Source of the DNA: Rotaria sp. Silwood1
Lineage: Eukaryota; Rotifera; Eurotatoria; Philodinida; Philodinidae
Assembly: GCA_905250075.1 (NCBI GenBank)
Contig: CAJNOP010000856.1
Location: forward strand, 1 to 64,000
Direction of reading: 5' to 3'
Length of the DNA stretch: 64,000 bases
Part shown: piece by piece, positions 50,357 through 63,200 of the stretch
How positions within the stretch are numbered: position 1 is the stretch's first letter
How the letters are laid out: each line of letters begins with the position of its first letter
Made by a program: the position numbers and the translations under genes
Notes under the pieces: model-generated
Told to the model about the DNA's origin: nothing
Seen by the model: only the letters and a program-made list of their open reading frames with translations
Databases searched by the model: none

Positions 50357-51458
50357 CCTGCAACATGGTAAGGAGAATAGAATTTTCATTTGACTGATTC
50401 CACTGTGTCTTCTCCGATGCAGACATTTACAACACTAAATCTCGCATGGAATAAAGAATCTTGCCGATGCTTACATATATATATAGTGTGAAAAATTAAC
50501 TGTCGTTTACGTTCATATCGTTGTAATTTTTCTTCAATATAGACACTCATGCATCTTCACCTTCGATCGAACCAAATCTGAAAACATACAATGCATTGCA
50601 CTATACACATAGATGTTAACATATGCATTTGCATTATACTTGCTACTCTTTTCCGATCCCTACACAAACAACAAGATCTTAGAAACAATTTACAGCGAAT
50701 TATGTTCAATTCTCGATGATAGATTCTGATCATAATTCCATACGCATCTTAAAAAGCCGTTTACCTTCGTTTTCTGTATGTAGATCGAAAAATGCGATCG
50801 ACGATAATCATTCGTACTTCGTTGGATTATGTGATCAAAAACGAGTGACCTAGAAAAATCGACTAAATTATGTCTTCTGAAAAAGATATGATTTGGGTCA
50901 GTACTAATAATGAAATTCGTGGTCGCATTGTACTACATTAATGTCATTTTTTCTTTGATGAAGATGCTTATGGTGCTTCATCTAAAAAGCAATAAAATTG
51001 AATGTAACTGAATGAAATATATTGCCTCTATATTTGGAAAAATAAGGTGAGAGAGAGTCTTTTTGTCAAGTTTATCTGATCATGTCTTCTGTGATGCAGA
51101 GATCGAAAACATGCGATGTCACATCAAATAAAACGGTAGATGTTGGAATAGTGCATTTTGTAGATATTTTAAAAAAACAATACTGTGAAGAAAACAGTTT
51201 CAATGAACTTGTAGCTAAGTATTGAAGATATTATGACGTATACAGAAATAAGATATAATCTTTGCAATCTATGTTCTAATATAACAACTCCCGTCAATTC
51301 TTTATAAAAAAAAAAGATTCTTGCTTTCTTTTTTGTGTTACTATATGTTTATTCATTATAGAGACGTTCTTATAAACAATAATTTATCTCAATCTTCAAT
51401 AAAAAGAAACTCCTATGATGCATAAAAGACTTTTCTAACACAATCAAAAACCTAATCA

Positions 51459-51533
51459 TGGATGTAGGTGTGAGTGCGTGAAGTGAACAACCACATTCAT
51501 TCTATCTACTTCCGCAGCCACGCCCACATCCTA
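51459..51533. repeat. GT-rich hairpin
   Basis: GGATGTAGGTGTG pairs with the complement of CACGCCCACATCC (11 of 13) across a loop of about 48 bp. Confidence 0.5.
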
Positions 51534-52862
51534 CTTGATATATAAATAAGCTACGTTTGAGGGTTTTCAGAGTCGGAGGATATAAGGCGAAATGCATGTA
51601 AATAAATATCTCACAAAAAGACTGTAAAGGTGGAGTGGGTACACCTCTCACCCATCGAATTTCGATTGATAGTAAGCAAAATGATGATTGTATCAGTATT
51701 GACTCTCAATGCTTTGATTAAGAGTACTAGGTGTTAAACTAAAGTCTCTCCCCCTTTTCTCTCCTGAATTTCTTTTTCTTTTTGTTCATATTTTATAAAA
51801 AAAAAAAAAAAGAAGTATTAATACAACTATATAAATAAACCTAAATATTTTAGATCAAGTTAAATACTATTACAGTTAAATCATGTTTTTCATAAAATGT
51901 TCTATTTTTTGAATATGATGATCAACTTCAAACTCACATGAGCATTATCTTCTAAAATAATCGAATGACAAACAATAAATGCTTTGAAATATTTTTATTG
52001 ATATGATTAAATCTATTTAAAGATGTATGCTATTAATACATTTTTCTGTGACTATCGTGCTTTTTATTTTAACTTAAACTTGCCCTAGCATTTTTGTAAT
52101 ATTTGGAAATAATTTTTTTTCAAAGTTCATCGAGTTGATGTCAACGTTTTTTTTTCTAATGATCATTGAACCACGGAAAATAGGTTAACTTTTCTATTTT
52201 CTAAGTACATTTGTTCATATGTTATTCAAATGAACTATCAATAATGTTGTAGAAACCAAAAACCATTTAACATCAATTTCTTATTCGGTATAATTAAAAA
52301 TGTTTTAGTCATGAGGAATCATTTCGATTTAAGATCGTTTCTCAAGTAAAACCAAATAGATGATGAATACAATATTGTATATGACCTTGAAAATATTTAT
52401 TGAACAATAAACATTAAGATTTACATAGAAACGATATGAGTGAAGAGAGCAATGATCGTTCCATTATGTTCTGCAAAGAAAAATGTTTATGAGTCGAGTT
52501 CCAGTCACTTGATTTCGATAACTTTTTTTTCCACAGGGCTGAAGATACTCATCCACTTCTGAAATTATCAATGTTTCGAAAAACCATAGCGACAGGTCAA
52601 GTACATAACTTCTAATGTCATGTGGCGAAGACTAATTAAAATATTTTTGCCAAAAATTTTCAGGTAAATTTATAGAATTTTTCAAGCGCTTTGAGAATGT
52701 CTCTAGGTGAAATTATATGAATGAAAAATAATCGACACACAGTTTCAAGATACATAGCATCTTCGCATAGAGCGAGATTCAGACTAACCCTTTGAGGACC
52801 GAATTTTTTTTAATCGAAAAAAATATTTTTTAACCTTTTTATTTTATTTTAACTCAAAAGGG

Positions 52863-54516
52863 CTACATAAAAATCTTATGATAATCGAAAAAACAATTTT
52901 TTCCATCTTTTAAACAAAATGGCAATTTGCAAGTAAAGCACTCGATGTTGGATCGATAATCTATTGCTTCATTGGTGCTACAATAGGCACATCTTCTTCT
53001 TTTTTGCTGTCACAGGCAAATGCATTTCATTGTTAAAATTAAGGACAGTTTTTGGTGATGCTAGTTTAGACGTCTTTTCAGAAGGAGGTCTTCCACGACT
53101 TATTCGTTCACTGCCGGAACAGAGAGACTTCGCCAATGAAACCATGTAGTTCAAGTATGTTAATTTATCTTGAGCTAACTGATTATAACAAACGAATGAG
53201 TTGAAAATAGATGCATTTAGAAAAAAAATAAACATTCGCAGCCAGTTCCTTTTAGACTTTCGATCGAGATTGTAGCACGATATTCTTTGGTTAAACCGAT
53301 CAACTCCATGTGAAAACTGATTATAATCTTTTACTGCTTTTGGACAGGCAATTGTAATACGTTGGCCATTTTTCAAACGACGGGAAATCGGAACAACTTC
53401 ATTATCTTTATGATAATTTGAAGCCAGGAAAATGTGTTTAGTGTCCATCCATATGAAAACGATGCTGTTCGAGGCAATCATTGACTTGTAATCTCCTCGC
53501 TCTATTTTATTTTTCTTGGCAAAATCCAATGGAATACCTGCCCGATCTGGTCTGATAGTTCCACAAGCTTTTATGTTTTATAGCTTTAGCTTTTCTAATA
53601 ATCTGAGAGAAGTGAAAAAATTATCAAAATATAGATGTTTTCCTTGGAAGTTATGGCCAGATATCAGATCGAAAACAATACGTTCGCCCAAAGGTGTTTC
53701 TTTTCCACTGGTTTCTTCTTTTCCTAAATAGATTTGATAGTTGAATAAATAACCAGTGGTTGGATCACATAAGCACCAAACTTTATAACCTCTTTTTATT
53801 GGTTTTAGTGGCAAATATTGCTTGAGGCTTGATTTTCCCTTGAATTTTATCATGCTTTCGTCGATTGTACCGTAGCGTCCAAGGTTATAATTTTTTTGGA
53901 AATTTCTCCGTAACATTTCAGTAAAATTCTTAACTTTGTAAATTTTACTATAGTCTTTAGATTCTCGTTTTGGTTGCAATGAGCTATCAGCCAAATGTAT
54001 ATTATAAAAAATTTGAAGAAAACGATTTCTTGACATGATAGAAGAAATAAATGTATTACGGAATATCATATCTTTACTCCAATAAAGTTTCATATTTGGC
54101 AAGTTATTGATACCCATTAGAATAATCAATCCGAGCAACGATTCAATCTCTTTGCTGCTCACATCATTCCAGTTACTCATTTTCTTCTGATTGTTATTTC
54201 GTTCCTTTCCTTTTCCATAAATGTTTGTTTAATAAGTGATCAGGTTTAAAACTTCTTCAGTAAAAAAGGTCCTAAAGACTGAAACTGAAGTTCGCTCTTT
54301 GAGAGAGATTGAGGTAGAGCGCCATCCGGGATATGACTTTCATTGGTTGAATCCAGCTCCTCTGTATATACATCCAAATCTTCATCAGAAAGTTCAAGCT
54401 CATCTAAATCATCGACTAGTTCATCATAATCGAAATCGAAATCACTCGCTGGTATCATCACTGGCATATGAATCACAGGACTCCTCGGCGACTTCATTAT
54501 TTTCATAGAATTCCAT
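52863..54516 (-). pseudogene. Broken piggyBac transposase
   Basis: This is a relic of a DDD transposase that cuts at TTAA. Family marks in order: acidic N-terminus (from MEFYENNE at 54516), then WNDVSSKEIESLLGLIILMG. The first catalytic Asp is in TIDESMIKFKGK, the second in LYFDNFFTSLRLLEKL and the third in HGVDRFNQRISCY. A C-terminal Cys-rich zinc domain (RRRCAYC, FTCKLPFC) ends at 52863. Damage: a frameshift near 54447; a frameshift in a T run near 54270; TAA codons near 54220 and at about 53576; and a one-base shift in an A run near 53003. Two of the shifts are in homopolymers, where sequencing error is possible; the stops are not. All three catalytic aspartates survive. Confidence 0.9.
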
Positions 54517-55322
54517 TTCTTTAGTTTTAATTGAACAAACAGTATAAAGAAATAGAGCGTACAAGTTCGAAAGAGAATTGATATGCTTTACAAATTCAAG
54601 AACAATGTAAATTCGTCAGTGACAACGGGAATATATATATATGTATTCAATAGAGAATGAAAATATTCTCGAAAAAAAAAGATTAGAGAAGGAGGGATAA
54701 ATTATGACGTCACTATATCTTAGCAGCAAGAACAACGGATACTTGAAAAGAATTTATATGACAGAAGGAAAGAAAGAAAGAAAGAAAAGTATGAGATGAC
54801 AAATGCAGTTGTTTATGACCTTAATGACCTCACATATTTAATAGTTTAATGTGAATGAAACACTTTTTGTGTACTCAAAAAGTGAGTACACTCTAGAATC
54901 AGTCAGTATGGCCGGCCGTATACACGATAACTTTCGAAAGGAGAGTCAGATCATGATGAAATTTTCTACACAGTTCAGTCTTAACAATGTCTCGGTCGAG
55001 TTCGAACATGAAAAGGAGCCATCAAGAAATGGCTGAGTTATCGAAAAAATTGTCATTATTGACCAGACCATCCCTGAGGGGAGGTACAGGGATTTTTAAA
55101 AAAAATTTTTTTCTCACAACTATTCACAACATATATAAATCGACTCAGTTTTTAACGCTGATTCTAAATCTGATATTAGTTTTGAACCAAATCGTAGCTT
55201 TCTAAGAAAACATCATCTGAAAAAGGTCTCAAAATGCACAAAAACTGCATACAGAAAGCAAATTGCCTAAATATGTCTCAGATGATAAAAATACCTGTTC
55301 ATTTTTTGAAGTACACATAACA

Positions 55323-55393
55323 CTCGGATTTAAATCCGAGGTTTTGCGCATTTATTCTTTACTGAAAAGTAGATGGGTTAAAAATAACCCATC
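55323..55393. repeat. Subterminal palindromes of the piggyBac element
   Basis: CTCGGATTTAAATCCGAG (55323-55340) is a perfect 18-bp palindrome. GATGGGTTA (55372-55380) pairs with TAACCCATC (55385-55393) right beside the terminal repeat. piggyBac ends commonly need internal repeats as well as tips, so these are candidate binding sites. Confidence 0.6.
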
Positions 55394-55410
55394 GGTCCTC
55401 AAAGGGTTAA

Positions 55411-56598
55411 TGGGGTTTTGTTTGAAGAAAATTTCTTTGTACAAAGTTGGTGGAATAATAGAGAGAAAAATAGGTTGGAAAATAATATGAGAAATAGAAG
55501 TTTTGTTTCGTAAACGTCCTTCAAATACAAGACTTAGTTTTCTTTTATTATTAAATTTATTTTCATCGAGATTTTCTAGCTAGATTTATCCGTATCGTTT
55601 TTATACATTGGTTCACAACTATTGAAAACTTCGCATGAATGAAATGTGCGACTTTTTGTTCCATGAAAAATTTACTTTTTTTTAATATAAATTTTACTTT
55701 GATGGCATTGTTTATAAGAAATAATAAAAAATATTTTTATACAATTTGTTAAAATACATATTCCTTCTGATAAACAATTATTATTCACTTTAACAAAATC
55801 TTGATTATTATCTAGTAATCTTTTCTATATAGAGAATAAATAAATACTCAATAATATGTGTTTTTATGGAATATTGATAATCTGTTTTTAGTCAATTGAT
55901 TAGAAATGGATATAATTCTTTGGTAAACATGAAGTTTATTATTTATGAGTAATAGTTTTTATGCGTCACTTTCTCTTAATAGATGTATCTATTTTAACCT
56001 TTTTTGTATTTGTTTTTTCTTTGCAGTGAACAAATAACCATCGTATAATAATATATCTGTTTGAGTTTACATGCGCTTTTAATCATGTTGGAAAAGTAGG
56101 CGTAGGTTTTTCTTCCTTCTTTCAACTACGTAATTAGCAACGTTTATGAAAACCATAGCTTACTTTGTATAGTACTGTAATTTCGACGTCAATAGTTGTG
56201 TGAGTAGTTTGGATTAAAAAAGAAGCTACTTTCATTTTATTATGATTAGTCATGAATTATTATTAATTTGCGCCTTCTGAAAAATTGAGTAAAGATGAAT
56301 GTGATTCATTTCTTCCAGTTGTAAAAAGAAAATGGGAGCGTTGCAACTCGTCACAGTTTTTCTTTTGACAGTACTTTCGTTACGACAGCCCTGTTACGAC
56401 AAAAATATCAAAAAAAAAAAACCGTGACGAGTTGCAACGTTCTCAAAAAAATCGGTTATTCATTTAAGTATTACTCATTTTCAGCGTGCATTTTCGCAGA
56501 TAAAATAGCAATTTAAGTTAGACATTATATTTTGAATTTAGTTTACTTCTTACATTATCAAACTCTCTCTTTTTCTTATAGACTTATTGACTATCAAA
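55411..56598. other. Spacer with a strong hairpin before the small secreted gene
   Basis: Mostly plain AT-rich DNA. At 56336-56444 an inverted repeat pairs GCGTTGCAACTCGTCAC with the complement of GTGACGAGTTGCAACGT, giving about 24-bp arms with a 55-bp loop. The loop contains two direct GTTACGAC copies. It could be a miniature transposon or a structured upstream element. The last 150 bases lead into the gene at 56599. Confidence 0.55.
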
Positions 56599-56850
56599 AT
56601 GTTATTTCGTGTTTGGTTGATTACATTTTTATTGTTAATTTTATGTATTTATAATTGTTGTTGCTTTTCTGGATATGATATGGGTCCATTAACTGAAAAA
56701 CAATGCAAAGAATGTAAATAATATATAGAGAATCTTTATTAGTTGTTTTTATTCACGTGGTATTTATTAGATTTTGCATCAAAGGATCGAAAGAAGTTTG
56801 CTAAAGCATGGCTCAAGTGTCCAAAAAGATTTCGACCACGACACAACTAG
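56599..56850 (+). CDS. Small secreted peptide, two exons
   Basis: Exons 56599-56713 and 56771-56850, with a 57-bp GT-AG intron, join in frame to 64 residues. The first about 24 residues are a clear signal peptide (MLFRVWLITFLLLILC) ending in a Cys-rich junction (NCCCF). The mature part is short and basic, with GYDMGPLTEKQCKEYF, KKFAKAWLKCPKRF and a terminal RPRHN. Two cysteines remain after the signal region and could form one disulphide. No dibasic-amide signal of a classic neuropeptide is seen. An antimicrobial, venom-like or signalling role cannot be told from sequence. Without the splice, a stop follows within a few codons, so the intron decides the gene. I do not recognise the family. 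Confidence 0.62.
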
Positions 56851-57325
56851 GCTCATTTATATTTAAATGAACTCAATTAGTTATAGACCAAAATCGACAA
56901 CGATATTTTTTTTTTATCGAAATACAACTTGTATAGAGTGTATTCTTCTGTACAGATATTTTTATTGAAGTTACAATTTTTTTTTTGTTTTTCGTTTGTG
57001 AACTATTCATAGGTACGAGATTTTTTTTTCTCTAGTTTTTTGTGAATTCAACCATCAAATTCAAGATGAAAATAGACAATTAAGTTTTTTTTAGAATTCT
57101 TCTTCAAAAAGAAGATACACGAAAAATTTTCGTTAACTCTATGAATTAAAAAAAAATCAATTTCTAGATGTCAATATGAAAAACTTTTACATGAAGTAGA
57201 AATGAAGAATTGGCGGTAAATATATTCATGAGATATCAATCATGACATGCAGCTAAATAAAAATTGTAATAAATGCCAAAGATAGTGAAGCAAAAGTCTA
57301 TATTCAAATAAGACATTATTTGAAT
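56851..57325. other. Downstream spacer
   Basis: AT-rich sequence with poly-T runs after the small secreted gene. It should contain that gene's 3' tail. No other feature is seen. Confidence 0.5.
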
Positions 57326-58420
57326 CAGGGGCATAAGTCACTGTTGATGGCAGGGGGTGTAATAACGATGACGTGGTTCTATGAATTTTTTGTAGAGGGG
57401 GGTTGTAGAAAAACTTTTGACTGGAATAATGTTTGTTGAAAGAAAGAAATTTTTAGTTGTTTTCTATGTTTTTTTTTGTATAGACAATACAGTTGAGTAA
57501 ATATTACAGCAGAAAAGAAGCATCAATTAGCAAGGAGAGAGACGCACACAAAGGTATAATGATAGAAGAATGGATGAGTATAAAAGAAAAATACGATTGT
57601 TCGAAGGTAATTTAGATTGAGAGACCCATCTACATCTTTTTCAGCATTGTGATCTTGCTTTACTCATTATGTTACAAAAAATACTTTCGACGTAGAAACA
57701 TCTCATAATAAGGAAAAAAACATTGGTTTTTCCTACCTTCCTTCATTTTGAGGAAGGAAAACGTCATGGTTTAAAGTCAAAAAAGTTTCTGGATGTGTCT
57801 AATACTGAAGGCGTTCATGCCAGCGTCTACTAATTGAAAAAATATTTTATGGAACGCAGCATTAATGAAAACTTCCTAGAAATACGTTGTAGATCTTCAA
57901 AATATGGTTACGCTTATGCGATTGATACTATCTATGTAAGTGAAATTTCTTTGTCGACAGATGAAAATTCTATTTCACTGTTGTCGCATTTCAAAAAATC
58001 AAATCGTCGTTGAATGAGATCGTTGATATTTGTTTAAAAGTTTTTGCTGCCGAAGACGGCCGTGCTCGTGACCATTGAAAAAATGAAACTCTTTAAGCCT
58101 AAAAAGTATCATAAGAAATTGCTTAAATGATACATCAGACTTCTTAAGTCGGTTGTAATTGAAAAGTTTTCACATATGCGCGAAGCGAAATTTTTTTTTT
58201 CACTTTATATCTTGTTCGATAAAGACTGATTTAATTCAGAACTTTTTGGCAAAGAGTTAGTAAATCTCTACTTTATGTATGTTTTCGCCCTTTTTACTAT
58301 ATAGTCAAAATAACAAAACTTTTCAAGTATTGGGAAGGGGAGGGGGTGCACTACATAAGCAATTTTTAAAGCCAGAGAAGACGTAACATCGCATGCGAGC
58401 CCTTCCTATTTACGCCCCTG
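57326..58420. mobile_element. Candidate CAGGGGC-ended transposon, ~1.1 kb
   Basis: The left end CAGGGGCATAAG and the complement of the right end (CAGGGGCGTAAATAG) match as hAT-style tips. G-rich runs occur inside both ends (CAGGGGGTGT near 57351, GGGGAGGGGGTGC near 58338). There is no obvious 8-bp target duplication (flanks ATTTGAAT and TCAATAAC), so it may be an old or recombined copy. No transposase is encoded. Confidence 0.5.
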
Positions 58421-60267
58421 TCAATAACTAAATAAATGTAAAAAAAATTTAATTTTTCTTATCAAATTCATTTAATTCAATTGCTGATGTGAAGATTCGA
58501 TTAGTATAGATGGAACTCGTTCACAATGAATTTTACCATTAGCATTGTCATTACTCTCAAGCTAACCTTAATGAATAAGGTTGTCTTGAGAAGAAACCAT
58601 TTATAGAAAAGCAGTAGTTGAATACATACTCTGTGTTTTCTTTTGTGTCTATTTCGAGAAACTTCCTTGAATCTTATTGAGAAAATGAATGCATCTTCAA
58701 ACTCAAAAGAAGTACTCAGATATAAAACCACGACGTACATACATAAAGTTATGTTTTCTTCACTTATGAAAGACTGTTTTGTGGTACGAACGTTTCTGAT
58801 TTTCTAGAAGAAAATCAAAGATGAAGAGGCTCTTTAATTGATACACAGTAGTATTTTACGTAATCTGTTACTATTGTAGAACTATCTCTTCATGTGTTAC
58901 ACGCGCGAATATGCGCTATGTTCATGGAACCGTGCTTTTCGTATATAGAACCTGAAGAATGTTTTCAAATAAAGCTGCAAAGAAGTACTAAAATGACTCC
59001 ACAATATGTTTTTAACAAAGAAATGTAATCTTTAATAGGTCGATGTTTTCTATTAGCTGTTTCTAAAGATTTTACTCTTTCATATTTAACATTTCGTTAT
59101 GAAGACGGAAGCAAAATATTGCTCGTACTGAATTTAGGTGTAACTATGGACTTAAATACTAAAAAAAAAGTCAATAAACTTCAGAAACTAATTCCAAATA
59201 CAGATTTTTTAAGAGGTCTTCTATTATGGAGGCTCTTCTAATGTGTCGAGAGTACTATACTATTTTTAACCAGATATGAATATAATTTTTATACAACGTC
59301 ACTATTCCAATATGTTGCACTAGTCAATAGCCATTGAAAAAACTAAATGATTGAAACAAAAAAAAAACTCAATTACAAAATTTATATTATTTTCCTGCAT
59401 TTCTATTTCTAATTTTTATAAGATATTTCGAATTCTAGACAGTAAATTACTCAAATTAGCCTAATCTAAGATGAAACAAGTCAAACTATTTTATTCAAAA
59501 TAAAATAAATGAATGATGTTATTGATAAAATCATAATGATAAAAAAAAATGACAATTGAATACTCTCTAAATCTTGAAAACAAAATAATTAAATTCTAGT
59601 ACAACTAAGTATCCATGTTTTGATTGATAGATAAAATCTATGTTAAAGAAATCTTGTACATTTGATTGATGTATTTGGTTGATTAGCTTTGTCCAATAAT
59701 ATGCTAGTTGATTACATATGGCCCCATATATATGTATATTCATGTCTACCAAATATGAATATATTATTAACAATCTCTTTTCATGTCATTTTTCTCTTCA
59801 ATACAGTGCTTTTTTCAAAGTCATATGATGCATTAATAGTTCTATAGAAATATCATCTGATACGAATTTTCACAATGTTTTTCTTTCCTTCAAACAAATA
59901 TAGATCATGTTCTCTGTTTCCTTGTCATATGCATTCATAGAAAACAACGCATAATGACGTAATGCATCATACGCTGATAACTCATGACATTAACAGCGAA
60001 GAAACAATTCAGATATTATTTCTTTTAGAATGTACTCATTCATTCCGTAATTTTCTTCTTCCGACGACATTGAAAATCTATGTTTATATGCAAATATCTT
60101 ATTCACTAGAATTTTCATAGTAAAGAAGTTTTACAATGTCAAGCTCTAGCAGAATGTATTTTTCAATCATTAGAAACCTGGATGTTACTTCTCTTGATTA
60201 TCGCTGTCTCATATTTTATATACATATATAGTTTTTTTTTTGCTATAGATATAATACTTCAAACAAA
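58421..60267. other. Intergenic region before PSME4
   Basis: AT-rich with no supported gene. Short open frames at 58501-58740 (-) and 59567-59773 (-) have no domain content. The last few hundred bases should contain the PSME4 promoter and leader; a T-run followed by AAACAAA directly precedes the chosen ATG. Confidence 0.5.
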
Positions 60268-63200
60268 ATGTATAATAATAAAGAAATTATTTGTGAATAT
60301 GCTGATAATAATTTGCAAAAACCAAATATTTATAATCAATATTCACCATATTATGAATCAATAAAACAGCAACGTATTAAATCATTTAAAGAAATCTGTG
60401 AAAATCTTTCACGTCTTATACAATTACAAGAATTACAACCTGGTTTTCCACTTTGGACATCAAAATTACAAGAATTTATTTCCCATTATGGTTTTTCTTT
60501 TACTAAAATTGATCATATAAAATTAATCAATTTCTATTTATCAATTCTTTCAATTAATAATTTAAATTATATCAATGCAAAAATATGTTTTGATATATTG
60601 AGTCAACTTACACGGTACGTATTACTATCTTTTTTTTTCTATATGATTATTAAATCAAAAATTTAGTTCGTATAATTTTTTCTTTCTAGTAAAATACGTT
60701 TAATAACAAGAAATGATCTTATTATTGATTGGAAAATACTTTATACATGGGCTAAACTTGTTCTTTTTAATCATGATGAATCTTATTCCCTTGTTTCTAT
60801 GCCCAAGTTAATATTTTAATTAATTTAATAATTAAAAAAAAAAACATATTTCTTTCTATTTTATTATTTAGACATATTGTAAATTCATTCTTATTTTGTG
60901 TACATAACTGTCGTCCTTATTTTTCAGCAACGGCTACTCAAGAAATTCTTGATGAATTTCGACCATGTTTATGTCCGTTTGATACAGTCTGTGGAGATGT
61001 TATGGGTTATTGGAATATGTTTTTACCTGTACATTTACCATCAGAATTACATAATCAAGGATTTAAGTATGATAATAGTGAAGATTTTTGTTTTTGTTTT
61101 TTTTTTAATTTTTGTTTATTTTAGATTATGGTTGTCGGAATTTTTAGATATTTGGGAAACTGTTTGTAATAATCCAGCATGGGAACAAGTAAGTTGAATT
61201 TTTATAATTAAATATTTCAATTAACAATATATATATTTATATTTAGAGTTTAATTAGTTTATTTTCATGCGTTGCTTGGTATAATATTGGATATATTGAT
61301 TGGGAACCATGGTTTTCACCTGTAAGATTTATATTATTTTTAAGTTTTTGGTTTTGTTAACTATTTTTTTTTTTTTCGTTATCAATTAGATTTTTACAAG
61401 AATATTAAAAAATCTTTCATTACCAGTTGGTAGTGTGGAGCCAACGAAAGAAACACAAAATTATTCTGTACCAGTTATTGCTACATGGATTGTTGCTATG
61501 ATAGGAAATCAAAATTTATGTATTCAATATTTACGAGATTTATTAAATGCAATTAAAACTTTTTATCATCCATCAAATACAGGAGATTTTCAGGCTGAAC
61601 TTATTAGTTTTTTATCAATGCTTGCACAAGCATTTGTTGATCGAGTTTATTTGTAAGTAATATATATTAAACGATGCAAGAAGTTCGATAACTCACAAGA
61701 CTAATTCAAAAAAAATTTTGTACAATTCGACCGGATTTTTTTTTTTTGAGAATCGATGAGGAAAAAAAATAATAAAACACTGAAGAAGATTAACGAAGGT
61801 ATACTTTCGATTTTAAGACTTGAGATAGTCTTATGAACAGTGATAAACATATTTTCCTTTTTGCAAAATCCCAACACAATTTGAAAAGTGAATTTTTTTA
61901 AATTTTATTACTGTATCGATATATCTTCTCACAGATCGTTATAGACAAAGTTATATGTCTTCTCATAGACCTCATATCACTAAGAATTTGTTCTTAAATA
62001 GAATCGAATAAAGTTATTTTAATATGATAAGTGATAGTAGATAGATTATGTTTTACATTTTAGAGAACGTATAAGTGATCCAGTTTGGTATTTTAATCCA
62101 CCGAAATCATATCGACTTAGTGATGATGATATTGATGAATTTGTTAATTGTCTTAAAGAATATGCATTTATATCTATATTCAATAAAAATCATCTTGATT
62201 TAGCAACTGAAACATGTCATTATCTTTCTCAACTTCGACCACAACTTATTGTTCCACCATTAGTTGAACTGTTCGTATTTTTTGTTTTTATTTTTTCTTA
62301 TTATTAATTTTTTTCACTGTTTTCTTAGACTTTTTTCTTCAATTGATAATATGACTGAACCATATCGATATACATCATTAATAACTTGTTTAACTAGTTT
62401 AACTCGACAAATAGTTCGACAAACATCTGAATTTTCTCAAGGACAAATATTTGTTTTACCATTATTATTATCAGTTTTACCTGGTATTGATGCAAATGAT
62501 TTAAAAAAAACTGTAATTACATTTCAATTTCTTAATGCTATTTTAATGTTAATTACATGTGTCGATTGTTCATCTGCAGTTAATACAAGAAATGATCTTA
62601 GTGAAGTAAAAAAAAAAAAAATATTTAAATTAAATAGAATTTTTTTTTGATTTAAGATTGAAAAGGAAGTTTGTTTATCAACAAGTAAATTTGAAGATTT
62701 TATAAGTGAACTTTTTAATCGTATATTTCATATGATTGATACATTATCAACTGAAATGTCTGATGCTTTAATAGTAACAATGAATTCTAAAATGGAAGAT
62801 CATCAAATTGCATTAGAATTAACATCAGTTATTTCATGTATTGTTCAACAATGTAGTAAACGAATTTTTCATGTATGTTATTTATAATGAAATATTTGAG
62901 TTTTAACTAAAATTTTTTTTATTTTAGATGATTCGTAAAAAAATAACTAATTTTCTTGCAACATATTGTTATTCACCTAAAATAAGTAAACTTCTTACAG
63001 GTCTTATTCAAGCTATATTAAAAAGAGATCCAGTTGAAACATTAAAATATCTTTTATTACAAATATATGAACGTATTGAAAAAATTCTTAATCAATCCGA
63101 TATATTAATTTTAAATGATGATAAAGGTGATCCAGAATTAATATGGTGTTTAAAAATTTTTTCTGAACTTGTTTGTGCTCGTGGTGATACATTAATTATA

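Larger units (their letters stand above)
48133..52787. other. Gene-poor region left of the piggyBac element
   Basis: No supported gene. The first few hundred bases are upstream of the minus-strand Kelch gene start and should hold its promoter. A TTAGCATTAATG-type low-complexity patch lies at 48560-48680. A hAT element (49184-49908) and two GT-rich hairpins are listed separately. Open frames at 49026-49316 (-) and 49499-49702 (+) overlap or lie within that element and look accidental. Confidence 0.45.
52788..55406 (-). mobile_element. piggyBac-family transposon, 2.6 kb
   Basis: Terminal repeats are perfect: CCCTTTGAGGACCGA at 52788-52802 and its complement at 55392-55406. The right flank is TTAA (55407-55410), the piggyBac target. 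The left flank reads CTAA (52784-52787), one change from TTAA. A broken transposase gene lies on the minus strand inside. Near the right end is an 18-bp perfect palindrome and a 9-bp-arm hairpin, probably transposase-binding or subterminal structures. The interior is otherwise AT-rich. Because the ends are intact, the element might still be moved by a transposase made elsewhere. Confidence 0.93.

Noticed and set aside
54236-54508. Plus-strand open frame opposite the acidic transposase N-terminus
   Set aside because: It is a shadow; the minus strand shows the acidic leader expected of piggyBac transposases.
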